A DNA stretch of 64,000 nucleotides from Dyadobacter sp. 50-39 (GTDB lineage: Bacteria; Bacteroidota; Bacteroidia; Cytophagales; Spirosomataceae). Below, one piece after another: positions 1 to 11,800 of this stretch; the first letter of the stretch is position 1, and every line of letters begins with the position of its first letter. The notes under the pieces are model-generated. The model was given only the letters and a program-made list of their open reading frames with translations, did no database searches and had not been told where the DNA came from. Made by a program: the position numbers and the translations under genes. The stretch is taken from NCBI GenBank assembly GCA_001898145.1, contig MKSR01000010.1:1-64000 (forward strand), given 5' to 3'.

Positions 1-248
1 TTGCTTCGGCTTCCCGAAACTCGTGGCCCTGATCGTTTTCAGTGCCGTTGTTCCCGATTGGGAGTGCAAAAGTGGGAGGTTATTTTTTTAAATGCAAGCA
101 ACAGATGCAAAAAATTGTAAATAAACTTTCCCACTTTCTAGCAACCAATTGATAACCAGAAATTACCACTCCATAATTTTTTTCACAAATTCTTGAAGTA
201 CTCGATCACATGCATCTTTAAAAGCGCTTTTACCTTGCCGACCCTCTC
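1..248. other. Left-edge non-coding stretch
   Basis: No convincing gene is visible here. The stretch is AT-rich from about 85 onward. It holds a 9-bp inverted repeat, AAAGTGGGA at 69-77 and TCCCACTTT at 129-137, and a perfect 12-bp palindrome AAAAGCGCTTTT at 220-231 just after the stop of the symporter gene. Neither has the T-run of a classical terminator. Any neighbouring gene to the left is outside the window. Confidence 0.4.
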
Positions 249-1865
249 CTACCAGAAGTAAGCATATAACGCAACGAGCAGAACAAGGACAACAACCGCT
301 CCCAGTACAAAGCCCGTGTGCGCCCTGAACATGGAAGCGTCTACGGCCAGTCCCTTTTTCTCATCTGGCAAAACAAAGCTTAGCAGGAACATCCCGGCCA
401 CGCAGATGACAAACACCCAGCCCATCCTGTCCAGAAAAGGTACCTGCGTCCAGTCTGTAAATGGCAGCCAGTTGTTGTGCATGGCCAGAGCGATCAGAAA
501 TCCACCCACAATCGCGAACAGCGCGCCGGCCGAATTACTGCGTTTCCAGAAAAAGCCCATAATAAAGGAAGCAAAAATCCCCGGGGAGAGCAGTCCGGTC
601 ATTTGCTGGATAAACTGGAAACCGCCCGCTTTATCAATACCCATATAAGGAGAAACCAGGATAGCCAGGATCATCGAGACTACGATGACGATCCGGCCGA
701 TGCGGACGAGCTGCGCCTCGGATTTGTTTTTACCTATATATATTTTGAAAATGTCCAGGGTAAATATGGTTGAAATACTATTGGCCTTTCCTGCCAGCGA
801 AGCGACAATAGCTGCCGTGAGCGCCGCAAAAGACAGCCCCTTCAAGCCGGCGGGCAGCAGATTCAGCAGCACCGGGTAGGCTTTGTCAGCCACGATCACT
901 CCATTCTCCGTCATTTCCTGCTGGAACAGTCCCTGGTTGTAAAGGGTATAGGCGGCAATTCCCGGCAACACGACGATTACCGGCATCAGCAATTTCAGGA
1001 ACGCTGCGAACAGCAATCCGTTCCGGGCCGTTTTGAGGTCTGCTCCCAGCGCCCGCTGCGTAATGTATTGGTTGCAGCCCCAGTAATTCAGGTTCACGAT
1101 CCACATACCGCCCAGCAGTACGGTCAGTCCCGGCAGTTCCATATAATGCGCGCTTCCCGGTTTAAAAATCATATGGAAGTGGTCCGCATGGTTTTCCCGC
1201 ATCATTTTCAGCCCGTTCACAAGACCGGATGTATCGAAATTTTCAGAGACGAGGTTGATCGCGATGTAGCTGGTCGCCAGCCCGCCGATGATCAGAAAGA
1301 AAACCTGTATAACGTCCGTGAAACCGATCACCTTCATTCCACCGATCGTGATAATAATAGAGAAGATAGCGAGACCCCACATACATAGGTCGAAATCAAG
1401 CCCGGAAATGCCGGATACGGCCAATGCTCCCAGATAGAGGATTGAGGTAAGGTTGACGAGAATGTATAGCCCCAGCCAGAAAATAGCCATAATCAAGCTC
1501 ACGGTCGGATTGTAGCGCTGGCTGAGAAACTGCGGCATGGTGAATATGTGGTTTTTCAGGTAAATCGGCATGAAAAACAATGCGACTATCACCAGCGTCG
1601 CCGCCGCCATCCATTCGTAGCTGGATATGGCAAGGCCCATTGAAAAACCATTCCCCGACATACCGATAAATTGCTCGGCGGAAATATTCGATGCAATCAG
1701 CGATGCTCCGATCGCCCACCAGGTTAGTGAACCCTCAGCCAGAAAAAAGTCCTTGGTAGAAGCTGTCTGACTTTTCTTCCGGTTGTAAATCCAATATCCA
1801 TATGCGGATACGATGATAAAATAGATAAAGAAGACAATGTAATCGAGGGAATGTAACTGTTTCAT
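249..1865 (-). CDS. Sodium/solute symporter (SSS family), probable sugar importer
   Basis: A 538-residue inner-membrane carrier of the sodium:solute symporter family, the right length for SglT-like sugar transporters. The N-terminus shows the family pattern: a first helix, a short basic loop, then FFLAEGSLTWWAIGASLIASNISAEQFIGMSG, whose last part is typical of the sodium-site helix in sugar symporters. About 14 hydrophobic segments follow. It is the last gene of the minus-strand polysaccharide locus, 95 bp after the tandem esterase, so it probably imports the monosaccharide released by that locus. A hairpin at 1894-1924 separates it from the esterase and may lower its expression. The substrate is inferred from context; xylose or arabinose would fit the GH43 enzyme. 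Confidence 0.88.
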   Translation of the reverse strand: MKQLHSLDYIVFFIYFIIVSAYGYWIYNRKKSQTASTKDFFLAEGSLTWWAIGASLIASNISAEQFIGMSGNGFSMGLAISSYEWMAAATLVIVALFFMPIYLKNHIFTMPQFLSQRYNPTVSLIMAIFWLGLYILVNLTSILYLGALAVSGISGLDFDLCMWGLAIFSIIITIGGMKVIGFTDVIQVFFLIIGGLATSYIAINLVSENFDTSGLVNGLKMMRENHADHFHMIFKPGSAHYMELPGLTVLLGGMWIVNLNYWGCNQYITQRALGADLKTARNGLLFAAFLKLLMPVIVVLPGIAAYTLYNQGLFQQEMTENGVIVADKAYPVLLNLLPAGLKGLSFAALTAAIVASLAGKANSISTIFTLDIFKIYIGKNKSEAQLVRIGRIVIVVSMILAILVSPYMGIDKAGGFQFIQQMTGLLSPGIFASFIMGFFWKRSNSAGALFAIVGGFLIALAMHNNWLPFTDWTQVPFLDRMGWVFVICVAGMFLLSFVLPDEKKGLAVDASMFRAHTGFVLGAVVVLVLLVALYAYFW

Positions 1866-1893
1866 CGATAGGCCGTTTGGTAATTATGAAAAT

Positions 1894-1924
1894 GCCGGCT
1901 GGTGGAGAAGGCCACCTCACCGGC
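1894..1924 (-). terminator. Imperfect hairpin between esterase and symporter
   Basis: GCCGG (1894-1898) pairs with CCGGC (1920-1924) and GGTGG (1901-1905) with CCACC (1912-1916), around a 6-nt loop. On the minus strand the hairpin is followed by ATTTTC. It could partly terminate readthrough into the symporter or stabilise the upstream message. The T-run is short, so this is only a moderate call. Confidence 0.45.
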
Positions 1925-1960
1925 GTTTTCGGAATATCAGTTTAAATGAATGGCGAAAGG

Positions 1961-3916
<1,956 letters not shown>

Positions 3917-3953
3917 TTAAAAAGGAAGCCGTTGGCTTGGCAAGTGTGATAAA

Positions 3954-5642
3954 CTATTCGGGCTGTTTCGGGAACATCGGATCGTTACCGCTGTATTTCA
4001 GGTATTTGAATGAGGCGGAATTGCTGGTCCTTTCACCCGACGACGTAGCATACAGCCCGAACAGACAGCCGATAAACCCGCCGGCCACTTTGGTACTGAG
4101 GAATTTAGCATCCAGCTTTTCTTTGAGCGGCTGCCAGGGGCCGCCGTTGGAAAAGTAAAAACTGTAAGTCTTTCCTTCCGCTGCAATGCGCAGCTTCACA
4201 GGTGCGGCGGGGTTGGGCAAAGCGATTTGCGTGAGCAGTTCCATTTCATTGCCTTGCGCAGCACTCCTGAACAGCTGGATCACCGGTTTGTTCTTCTCGG
4301 TCGATTTGCTGATCAGATAAAAGTGATGTTCGTCCTGGAAAATCGTCAGACCTGCTTTTTCCTTTTCCGAAGCGGCCGAAAAATCCAGTTCCGTTTCTGC
4401 TGTACAATATAAATGCTGCTGCCGCTTGCCTATAAAAGAAGGATTGCCCAGCTCCATGATCGTTTCCGGCTTTAATTTCAATGTCAGCCCGGCCTTTTTG
4501 GAAAGCGAGAATGAGCTGCTATCGACGGTCCGCATGAAAAGCAAGGCGGGATCGAGCTGCTTTTCGAAGGTAAGTGTGTAGGAGAAATTGCCGGCCTGCG
4601 GGCTTGCCCCCTTTTGCTTCACTTCGGCGAACGGCGCGGTATACTGGTACCGGATCTCCTTCGAATCCGGATTGATAATGGGCCATTGGTCTTTCCAAAC
4701 CACCGGGGCGATGAACGTTTCCCGGCCGGTATTGTAAAAATCGCCTTCATATGGCCTTACCGCGAGGAAAATGGCGTAAGTTTTGCCATCCGGTCCATCG
4801 ACGAATTGTACATGGCCCGCCGAAGTCACCGGGTCCTTCCGGTCTTCGGGAAGACCTTTTTGCGTTAAAATCGGGTTGTTTTCATAGGCGACGTAAGGCC
4901 CCCAGACAGATTTGCTGCGAAAAACCACTTCGGTATGGTTCACGGATGTTCCGCCCTCGGCCGCATAGAGGTAGTACCAGCCGAACCGCTTCATAATGTG
5001 CGGCGCCTCGATCCACACCGGTTTTTGGCTCAGATCTACCCCGCCATTGACCAGTTGCTTCTCTTCCCCGATCACTTTCAGGTTTTTCGGATCGAATTCA
5101 TAGATCCGGATCGTCCGGTGGCCTGAGTACAGCGGCTTGCGGTCCGGCGCATCGCTATTGTAAACGATGTAGGCCTTGCCGTCTTCATCGAAGAAGAGCG
5201 AAGGGTCAATGCCGCGGACTTGCGGGATGCGAACCGGATTACTCCAAGGGCCGGCCGGGTCCTTGGCTGTCACGACAAAGTTACCGTCGTGATCGATATC
5301 CGTGCAGGTCAGGTAGAACAGGCCGTCATGATAGCTGATCGCCGGGGCGAAAAGGCCCCTGGTTAACTTCTCCCCCATGAAGTCCATCTGTGAAGGACGG
5401 TCGATGACATTCCCGATCTGCTTCCAGTTTTTAAGGTCTTTGCTGTGAAACACGGGGATACCCGGAAAGTAGGAGAATGTCGAATTGACCAGGTAATAAT
5501 CTTTCCCCACCTGCACCACGCTCGGATCCGGGTAGAAACCCGTGAGGATCGGGTTCACGAGGGTGGTCGTCTGGGCTGAAACGCCATAGCTCAGCAACAG
5601 GCAAAGTGCGGCGCAAACGGCGCGGCTGAAATGCTTACTCAT
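3954..5642 (-). CDS. GH43 glycoside hydrolase (beta-xylosidase/arabinofuranosidase type)
   Basis: A secreted five-bladed beta-propeller hydrolase. I place the start at the ATG at 5642 (MSKHFSRAVC, then a signal peptide ending VSAQ), giving 562 residues. The open frame extends 26 codons further upstream but would then overlap the preceding regulator gene. The GH43 triad is visible: Asp39 in FYPDPS (base), Asp146 in GIDPSLFF (pKa modulator) and Glu212 in WIEAPH (acid). The C-terminal ~200 residues form a beta-sandwich like the C2 domain of xylan beta-xylosidases. It lies 31 bp after the HTCS regulator and 58 bp before the tandem esterase, so it is probably transcribed with them. It likely trims xylo-oligosaccharides; xylosidase versus arabinofuranosidase cannot be settled here. 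Confidence 0.9.
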   Translation of the reverse strand: MSKHFSRAVCAALCLLLSYGVSAQTTTLVNPILTGFYPDPSVVQVGKDYYLVNSTFSYFPGIPVFHSKDLKNWKQIGNVIDRPSQMDFMGEKLTRGLFAPAISYHDGLFYLTCTDIDHDGNFVVTAKDPAGPWSNPVRIPQVRGIDPSLFFDEDGKAYIVYNSDAPDRKPLYSGHRTIRIYEFDPKNLKVIGEEKQLVNGGVDLSQKPVWIEAPHIMKRFGWYYLYAAEGGTSVNHTEVVFRSKSVWGPYVAYENNPILTQKGLPEDRKDPVTSAGHVQFVDGPDGKTYAIFLAVRPYEGDFYNTGRETFIAPVVWKDQWPIINPDSKEIRYQYTAPFAEVKQKGASPQAGNFSYTLTFEKQLDPALLFMRTVDSSSFSLSKKAGLTLKLKPETIMELGNPSFIGKRQQHLYCTAETELDFSAASEKEKAGLTIFQDEHHFYLISKSTEKNKPVIQLFRSAAQGNEMELLTQIALPNPAAPVKLRIAAEGKTYSFYFSNGGPWQPLKEKLDAKFLSTKVAGGFIGCLFGLYATSSGERTSNSASFKYLKYSGNDPMFPKQPE

Positions 5643-5673
5643 GTTTTTAGTTTTTAATCTGCGGGTAAAATGG

Positions 5674-8600
5674 TTATGCTTTTTCCATATAATTCTCTGC
5701 AAATGCGGTGGGCGAAACACCGTGCAACTCCCTGAATGCGACTGAAAAACTGTTCACATTGGCGAAGCCCACGGCAAATGCCACCTCGGACACCGTCAAT
5801 CCCTTTTTCGTCATCAGTTCGGCAGCCTGTTTCAACCGGATATTGCGGATCAGGTCGCGGGTCGTCAGATTGGTGAGCTCTTTGAGCTTCCGGTGCAAAT
5901 GCACCCTGCTGATCCCTATTTCATGAGCGATCATTTCTACGCTGAGGTCCGGATTGGCCAGGTTTTTGTCAATCAGGAGATGTACTTTTTCCAGCAGCTT
6001 TTCTTCCGAGGCCTTGATCTGGACCCTAGAAATGAATTCCTCCTGGTAATGCTGCTCGTTGTCGTTATTGCGCAGTATCTGCCTGTTCCTGATCAGCGCC
6101 TTGATCGTTTTCGTCAAAATCTGCACATTGAAAGGCTTGGTAATGTAGGCGTCCGCACCCATTTCCAGACCTTCTGCATTGGTCGATTCCGCCGTTTTGG
6201 CGGTAAGCAGGATCACCGGGATGTGGTTCACCAGCGGGTTGGCCTTCACTTTTTTACAGAGCGTCATACCGTCCATTACCGGCATCATCACATCGCTGAT
6301 GATCAGGTCCGGAATTTCTTTCAGAATGGCCTTGTAAGCCTCCTCGCCATTGGCATAGGAAAACACCTTGAATTCACCCGACATTTCGTCCGCCAGGTAA
6401 TTGCAGATTTCGCTGTCGTCGTCCACCACCACCAGGCGTTTGGCTTTCTTGCGGGCCTTTGTTTTATCGGCGTTTTCCACGTCCTTTTCCATCGGCGGCT
6501 CTTGCGCGGGCGGCATTTCAATGATTGACTCTGCCGCGCTTACTTCCAGCAGCGGCATTTCAATCACAAACCGGCAACCGATTTCACGCATATTCTCCGC
6601 CCGTATCCTGCCACCATGCAGCTCCACCAGCTGCCTCACCAGATGCAGGCCAATACCCGTCCCATGCCGGTTGTGGTCGCGGTGGCTGTCGGACTGGTAA
6701 AAGCAATCGAAAATGCGCTCCGTTTCCTGCTGGTCGATAAAAGGTCCGGAGTCTTCGACGGCCAATGTCAATTCTGGCCTCCCGCCCCGATGTTCTCCGT
6801 CGCTTACCGTCAGGGCTACGCGGATCCGGCCGCCTTTGGGGGTAAATTTAAATGCATTGGAAAGGACGTTGATCAGCACTTTATCAAAATTCAGCGGGTC
6901 GATTTGCGCGAAAATCCTTTGCGGAGGCGCGTCCACAACAAACTCCACCTTCTTACTTTCAATCTGCTCCTCGAACAGCAGGCATATTTCCCGGGTAAAA
7001 TCCACCATTTCCACCTTCGAAAATTGGAGCGACATTTGCCCTTTCTCGATCTTACGGATGTCCATCAGCTGATTAACCAGGTCTAATATACGTTTCGTGT
7101 TGCGCCCCATGATCTGGTACAAATGCATCCGTTCCGCATTGTAATCCAGGGTTTGCAGCTTTTGAAGCGGGCTCACCACCAGTGTCAGCGGCGTGCGGAT
7201 CTCGTGGGCGATATTGATAAAAAATTGCAGCTTGGCCTCATTCACCTCCTCGCGCCGCAAATGCGCCAGCATCTTTTGCTTCACGAGCCGCCTGTTTTTC
7301 AATGTTTTAAAAATATAACCGGCGGCAAGCAGCGCGAACAGGGCATATACAAGCCAGGCCCACACTGAAAAATACCAGGCAGGATGTATGATGATCGTCA
7401 CCCGCGTCTCTTCCGAGTCCGTCTTGCTCGACCGGGCTTTCAGCCGGAACTGGTACTTCCCGGGCGCCAGGTTGTCGAAAGTGAGCCTGTTGGTTCCTGC
7501 CCGGAGCGCGGTCCAGTCGTTGTCGTTGATCGCGTACATATAGGAAACCCGCTCTGCGTCAATGAAATCCATTGTCGAGAATTCCAGACTGAAAGAGTTG
7601 TCGTGATGCGCCAGGTTAAACTCTTTCGCGCTGCTCACGGTGGTATCGACAATCATGTAGCTGCCGGATTTCATACCCTTTTTCACAGCCTTGTCATGAA
7701 TGTAGAGATCCACAATGCGGACGGCCGGCCTTCTGGCGGACATCCGGATTTCCTCAGGCCTGAAATGTGTCAGCCCATTGATCCCCCCGAAATAGAATTC
7801 TCCATTTTTGGTCACCATGGAAGCACCCTGGCTAAACTCATTTCCCTGCAGCCCGTCGGCCGAATAGAAGTTGACGAACGTGTTGCTTTCCAGGTCCATT
7901 TTGGACAGGCCCCGGTTTGTACTCAGCCAAAGGTTCCCCGCTTTATCACCGCGAACGGCGCCGATCAGATTGCTGGGCAGTCCGTCGCCCATATCAAAAG
8001 TGGTAATCGCCCTGGTTGCGCGCGATATCTTTTTCAAACCCTGTGATGTCCCGGCCCACAAATTACCCTTGTCGTCGTCAAATAATGCGTAAATCACCAC
8101 ACCCTTCAATAGGCTGTTCACCCCGAATGTGGATATAAAACTTTTGGTTTCCAGGTCCAGGCAGGCCAGTCCGTTGAAAGTCCCGATGAAAAGCTTGTTG
8201 TCTTTCGCGATCAGCAGGCAGTTTACCCAGCTGTTAGGCAAAAAATTCTCCCCAGGCAGGCTGATCCGCCCCGGTAATGCGTCCAGGTTTTCAACGGCAC
8301 CGGTGCGGAGGTCCATACTGAAAATCCCCGAGCCCATCGTAGCGATCCAAAGCCTTTTTTCCGAATCTTCCTTCATATCGAAAACCCGCTGGACATTGTC
8401 CCCGTTACGGTCGGCAAGCTTGTCGGAATGGGTAAACTTCCCGGTTTTGCGGTCGAGCTTAGAGAGCCCGCTCAGGTATGACCCCGTCCAAAGATTACCC
8501 TCGGAATCCTCGAAAATGGTCATCACATTCTCGGGCGCGGATGGGTTACTGGCACGCCTGTGGTAATGGATCCCCGACTTACCCCCGCCGGGTAATGCAT

Positions 8601-9753
8601 ACAGGCCGTCATTGTCCGTCCCGACCCAGATCGTGCGGTCCTTGTCTTCAAACAACGCCTTCACCGCGCTGGACCCGATCAGATTTTTCGTCGCGGACTT
8701 GTAGCCCATGTAACCGAACCGATTGTTGTTGACGCCCAGCAGCAGAAGTCCTTTCTGGTAAATGCCCAGCCAGGTATTCCCGGAATTGTCCTCGCAAGCC
8801 GAGAAAACCTTCGATTTCGTAAAGTCAAATGCGTCCACATTATGGTTCATATCCAGGATTATGCCGGAAGCGGGATCAAAATATTTCAATCCATTCCCCC
8901 TCGTGCCGATCAGGATCTGCCCATTGTCGTTGACCATCAGGTTGGCGATGGGCAGGCTCCCGGTCCCGTGGTAGGGAATCGGCTGAAAAGTGTCGTTTAC
9001 AGGGCTGTATTGGTATAAACCGCTCACCATATTGCCGGCAAATACACGCCCGTATTTATCCTGGCAAAGGCTTGTAATGATGTTATTCTGAATCTTTTTG
9101 GAGACGAAGTACGATTTACGGGATTGTAAAGAACTACCTGAAAACCGGAGCAATCCACGGTCCTCGGTCGACACCCAGAGGTTCCGGTTGCTGTCTTCGA
9201 ATAGCTGGATGATCAGGTTACTCGGGACCTGCAACGGCACGGGAATAGCGCAAAGCTGTTTACCGTCGTGAACCACCCTGAATATACCGTGACCGGAAGT
9301 CCCCACCAGTATATCGCCGTTTTTACGCTCGCAGATAGCCAGTACCCGCACATTGGTCATTTTGCTCTCTCCAATCATCAGCGGGATCGTCCGGAAAGAA
9401 TCCGTGGCCGGATCATAATACTGGAGGCCGTGCAATGAGCCGGTGTACATTCTTCCATGATGGTCTTCAAAAAGGACCTGGATAAAATTGCTGGATACTC
9501 CTCCGCCACTCGCCTTATCCTGCCGGTAAACGGTGAACTTGATCCCGTCGAACCGGTTCAGTCCGTCCTCGGTAGCCACCCATATAAAGCCCCGCCGGTC
9601 CTGGTGAACAGCAGTAACCATGCTGCTCGACAACCCGTTTTCGACGTTAAAAAGCTTTGCGGACTGAGCGGACGCATGCGACGCTACAAACAGCCAGATT
9701 ACCAGCGCCTGCATGGCCCGGTTGAAGCGGGACACGCCTGTACTTTTTCTCAT
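5674..9753 (-). CDS. Hybrid two-component system regulator (HTCS)
   Basis: A one-protein sensor-regulator of 1359 residues if translation starts at the ATG at 9753 ([10 protein letters not shown], followed by a signal/anchor ending ASAQS). The domain order is an N-terminal sensor of repeated Reg_prop beta-propeller units (about 30-690), a Y_Y_Y domain (about 700-780) and one membrane helix (about 790-815). Next come HisKA with His850 in [10 protein letters not shown], HATPase_c, a receiver with phospho-acceptor Asp1154 in ISDVMMP, and an AraC-type helix-turn-helix. HTCS proteins bind oligosaccharides in the periplasm and activate their own locus. Here the gene lies between susCD and the hydrolase genes. 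Its own promoter carries the same direct repeat as susC (9895-9923 and 15182-15210), which predicts positive autoregulation. Confidence 0.95.
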   Translation of the reverse strand: MRKSTGVSRFNRAMQALVIWLFVASHASAQSAKLFNVENGLSSSMVTAVHQDRRGFIWVATEDGLNRFDGIKFTVYRQDKASGGGVSSNFIQVLFEDHHGRMYTGSLHGLQYYDPATDSFRTIPLMIGESKMTNVRVLAICERKNGDILVGTSGHGIFRVVHDGKQLCAIPVPLQVPSNLIIQLFEDSNRNLWVSTEDRGLLRFSGSSLQSRKSYFVSKKIQNNIITSLCQDKYGRVFAGNMVSGLYQYSPVNDTFQPIPYHGTGSLPIANLMVNDNGQILIGTRGNGLKYFDPASGIILDMNHNVDAFDFTKSKVFSACEDNSGNTWLGIYQKGLLLLGVNNNRFGYMGYKSATKNLIGSSAVKALFEDKDRTIWVGTDNDGLYALPGGGKSGIHYHRRASNPSAPENVMTIFEDSEGNLWTGSYLSGLSKLDRKTGKFTHSDKLADRNGDNVQRVFDMKEDSEKRLWIATMGSGIFSMDLRTGAVENLDALPGRISLPGENFLPNSWVNCLLIAKDNKLFIGTFNGLACLDLETKSFISTFGVNSLLKGVVIYALFDDDKGNLWAGTSQGLKKISRATRAITTFDMGDGLPSNLIGAVRGDKAGNLWLSTNRGLSKMDLESNTFVNFYSADGLQGNEFSQGASMVTKNGEFYFGGINGLTHFRPEEIRMSARRPAVRIVDLYIHDKAVKKGMKSGSYMIVDTTVSSAKEFNLAHHDNSFSLEFSTMDFIDAERVSYMYAINDNDWTALRAGTNRLTFDNLAPGKYQFRLKARSSKTDSEETRVTIIIHPAWYFSVWAWLVYALFALLAAGYIFKTLKNRRLVKQKMLAHLRREEVNEAKLQFFINIAHEIRTPLTLVVSPLQKLQTLDYNAERMHLYQIMGRNTKRILDLVNQLMDIRKIEKGQMSLQFSKVEMVDFTREICLLFEEQIESKKVEFVVDAPPQRIFAQIDPLNFDKVLINVLSNAFKFTPKGGRIRVALTVSDGEHRGGRPELTLAVEDSGPFIDQQETERIFDCFYQSDSHRDHNRHGTGIGLHLVRQLVELHGGRIRAENMREIGCRFVIEMPLLEVSAAESIIEMPPAQEPPMEKDVENADKTKARKKAKRLVVVDDDSEICNYLADEMSGEFKVFSYANGEEAYKAILKEIPDLIISDVMMPVMDGMTLCKKVKANPLVNHIPVILLTAKTAESTNAEGLEMGADAYITKPFNVQILTKTIKALIRNRQILRNNDNEQHYQEEFISRVQIKASEEKLLEKVHLLIDKNLANPDLSVEMIAHEIGISRVHLHRKLKELTNLTTRDLIRNIRLKQAAELMTKKGLTVSEVAFAVGFANVNSFSVAFRELHGVSPTAFAENYMEKA

Positions 9754-9856
9754 CCATGCATTGTAGCTGCTTCCCCCGGTGCACCCTTCGACTGCGGTCA
9801 TGTTACTTTTCTGTTGTTACTGTTAACTGCTTTTTACCTCGATTTACAACAGAAAA

Positions 9857-9923
9857 CAAAGATATATGGGGATAATACTATAACTGACCGCACAATGTTA
9901 CACAAGTCATAGCCCATGTTACC
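9857..9923 (-). promoter_or_regulatory. HTCS gene promoter with 21-bp-period direct repeat
   Basis: On the minus strand a -7 box TATCTTTG (9864-9857) matches the Bacteroidota consensus TAnnTTTG. Exactly 30 nt upstream of it lies a direct repeat: ATGTTACA at 9895-9902 and ATGTTACC at 9916-9923 (plus-strand reading), start-to-start 21 bp, with CATAG in the spacer. The susC promoter has the same arrangement. A 21-bp period places both half-sites on one face of the helix, as expected for a dimer of AraC-type domains. Confidence 0.75.
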
Positions 9924-9926
9924 AAT

Positions 9927-9957
9927 CGGAAGCCCACCCATGCCGGGCAGGCTTCCG
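9927..9957 (-). terminator. Hairpin after susD
   Basis: CGGAAGCC (9927-9934) and GGCTTCCG (9950-9957) form a perfect 8-bp stem just after the susD stop, with further pairing (GCCC/GGGC) in the loop. There is no T-run. It could attenuate or stabilise the susCD message ahead of the HTCS gene. It lies directly beside the HTCS operator. Confidence 0.4.
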
Positions 9958-9968
9958 ACGTACATTAC

Positions 9969-11786
9969 TCAGTATCCAGGGTTCTGCTTGATACCGGCAT
10001 TCTGGTCCAGTACATTTTGAGGGATCGGGCTCATGTATTGTTTCAGCTCGAATTTTACTTTGTACTTCTTCTCCTCTTCAATGGTGTAGACCCAAACACC
10101 GGAGTTATTGGCCGGCACCGAATTGCGGATGACCATATTGTGCCGCGGCTTGTTCATGACGGTCGCCGCAGCGCCCAGGCGTTTGTTGTCCAGGAAGCGC
10201 TTGTCTTCAAAGCAAAGCTCCACCCGCCGCTCCCGCGCAATGGCCGTGCGCATAGCGTCTTTGGACAAACCTGCCGGAAGCGCAGGGAGCTCGGAACGCG
10301 CCCGCAGCTTGTTGATCGCGTCGTATACCGAAGCATCGGGGCCGGCCGCTTCGTTTTGCGCCTCGGCAAAATTCAGCAGGATCTCGGCATAGCGGAAAAA
10401 GATGTAGTTCTGCCCGCTGGCGTCGGCACCGGGCGCCGCGTCCGGGTTCAGGCGCTTCTTCTGGTAATATCCCGAGTCGCCCACATCGGTTTTTCCGGCC
10501 AGGTCGATCTGGTTGGTGCGGTCAGGGTTAGGGTACGTGGCGTCGATACGGGTGTAGATGGTATCGGCGCGGGGCATCCAGTCCTGCTTGTACACCGCTC
10601 CGTCGAACACGATGGCGTCATAAAACCGCTTTTCACGGTTGGCATACGGCTTTTGCGGATTATAGCCCGAAGTCGGGTCAGTGATCGGCTTTCCGTTTGC
10701 CATAGCAAACTGGTCTACCAGTTCCTGGGTAGGATTATAGTTTCCCCATGAGCGATATTCGCCCAAGACATAGGTAGGTCCGCCCCGCTGCTCGTAGCTG
10801 GAACCCATTCCACCGACGTTCGCCACCACCTGACGGTCCCAGATCACCTCCGAATTGTACTCGTTGCTGACCCTGAAAATTTTTTTGAGGTCGCCGAAAA
10901 GATTATACCGTTGCCCGTTGCCGTATTTATCGATGAATTGCTTGTTGGTCGCGGCTGCCTTCGCCCAGCGCGAAGCGTCGAAGTTGCCGAAATGCACGAA
11001 CTTGCCGGGGTCGGGTAAATAAGGCGTAGCGGTGTTGAACAGCGGACTCGCACCAAAAAGCTCGATCCAGCCCTTCACAGCCAATGCGGCTCCCAGCGTC
11101 GCGCGGCCCGCATCCTTGTCGGACGAATTGTATTTCACCGCCAGATGCTCCCCTTTCACAACCTGGTCCAGTTCATTGACAATGAAGTCGAAAGTTTCCT
11201 GGAACGTCTTTCTGGGTTGCAGCAGCTCCTCGGGACTCATGGTGTTTCTATCCAGAGGCACGGTAATGATGGGCAGCCCGCCGATATGGACAAAAAACTC
11301 GGAGTAAAAGAAGGCTCTGAGGAACCTGGCTTCGTCGATGCGTTTGCTGTAATACGCCTCCGAAAAATTCGCTTTGTTCTCCGTCAGTTTCTGAATAAAA
11401 GTGTTGCATTTGCGGATCTTGACGAAAAAGTTCTGCCAGGTATAGCCGTAAGTCGGGCCCTGGGTTCCTCCCCACGGGTTATCGGTACTGCTCGACGGGA
11501 TTTGGGTAACCCCCTGGCGCCAGTTGGACGCCGTATAATAATGACTGATGTTGTAGTCGTCGCTGAAATAGTCCAGGGTTTCCGTCTGATTCAGTTTGTT
11601 CGGCAACTCACTGTAAACATCGTTGAGAAATACATCGGCATTCGTTTCCGACTCCCACTGGGTTTTGTCGGTCAGGTTGGCCTTATTGGCATTTTCCAAA
11701 AACTCGTCCGTATCGCAAGCCACCGGCAGTATCGCCATCAAAATGCAAGCGCACGATATTTTCAAATAATTCATTACAGCTTTCAT
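9969..11786 (-). CDS. SusD/RagB-family surface glycan-binding lipoprotein
   Basis: A 605-residue SusD-family protein with a lipoprotein signal peptide whose lipobox LPVAC puts the lipidated cysteine at residue 24. SusD proteins form the lid of the SusC channel at the outer surface and capture oligosaccharides through a TPR-like helical scaffold. The C-terminal family pattern is visible: a run of arginines and glutamates in RERRVELCFEDKRFLD, then IPQNVLDQNAGIKQNPGY. It starts 14 bp after the susC stop, so the two are co-transcribed. An ATG four codons further in (11774) is an alternative start. The ligand is inferred from the neighbouring GH43 and esterase genes. Confidence 0.93.
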   Translation of the reverse strand: MKAVMNYLKISCACILMAILPVACDTDEFLENANKANLTDKTQWESETNADVFLNDVYSELPNKLNQTETLDYFSDDYNISHYYTASNWRQGVTQIPSSSTDNPWGGTQGPTYGYTWQNFFVKIRKCNTFIQKLTENKANFSEAYYSKRIDEARFLRAFFYSEFFVHIGGLPIITVPLDRNTMSPEELLQPRKTFQETFDFIVNELDQVVKGEHLAVKYNSSDKDAGRATLGAALAVKGWIELFGASPLFNTATPYLPDPGKFVHFGNFDASRWAKAAATNKQFIDKYGNGQRYNLFGDLKKIFRVSNEYNSEVIWDRQVVANVGGMGSSYEQRGGPTYVLGEYRSWGNYNPTQELVDQFAMANGKPITDPTSGYNPQKPYANREKRFYDAIVFDGAVYKQDWMPRADTIYTRIDATYPNPDRTNQIDLAGKTDVGDSGYYQKKRLNPDAAPGADASGQNYIFFRYAEILLNFAEAQNEAAGPDASVYDAINKLRARSELPALPAGLSKDAMRTAIARERRVELCFEDKRFLDNKRLGAAATVMNKPRHNMVIRNSVPANNSGVWVYTIEEEKKYKVKFELKQYMSPIPQNVLDQNAGIKQNPGY

Positions 11787-11800
11787 AATATCGTTTATCG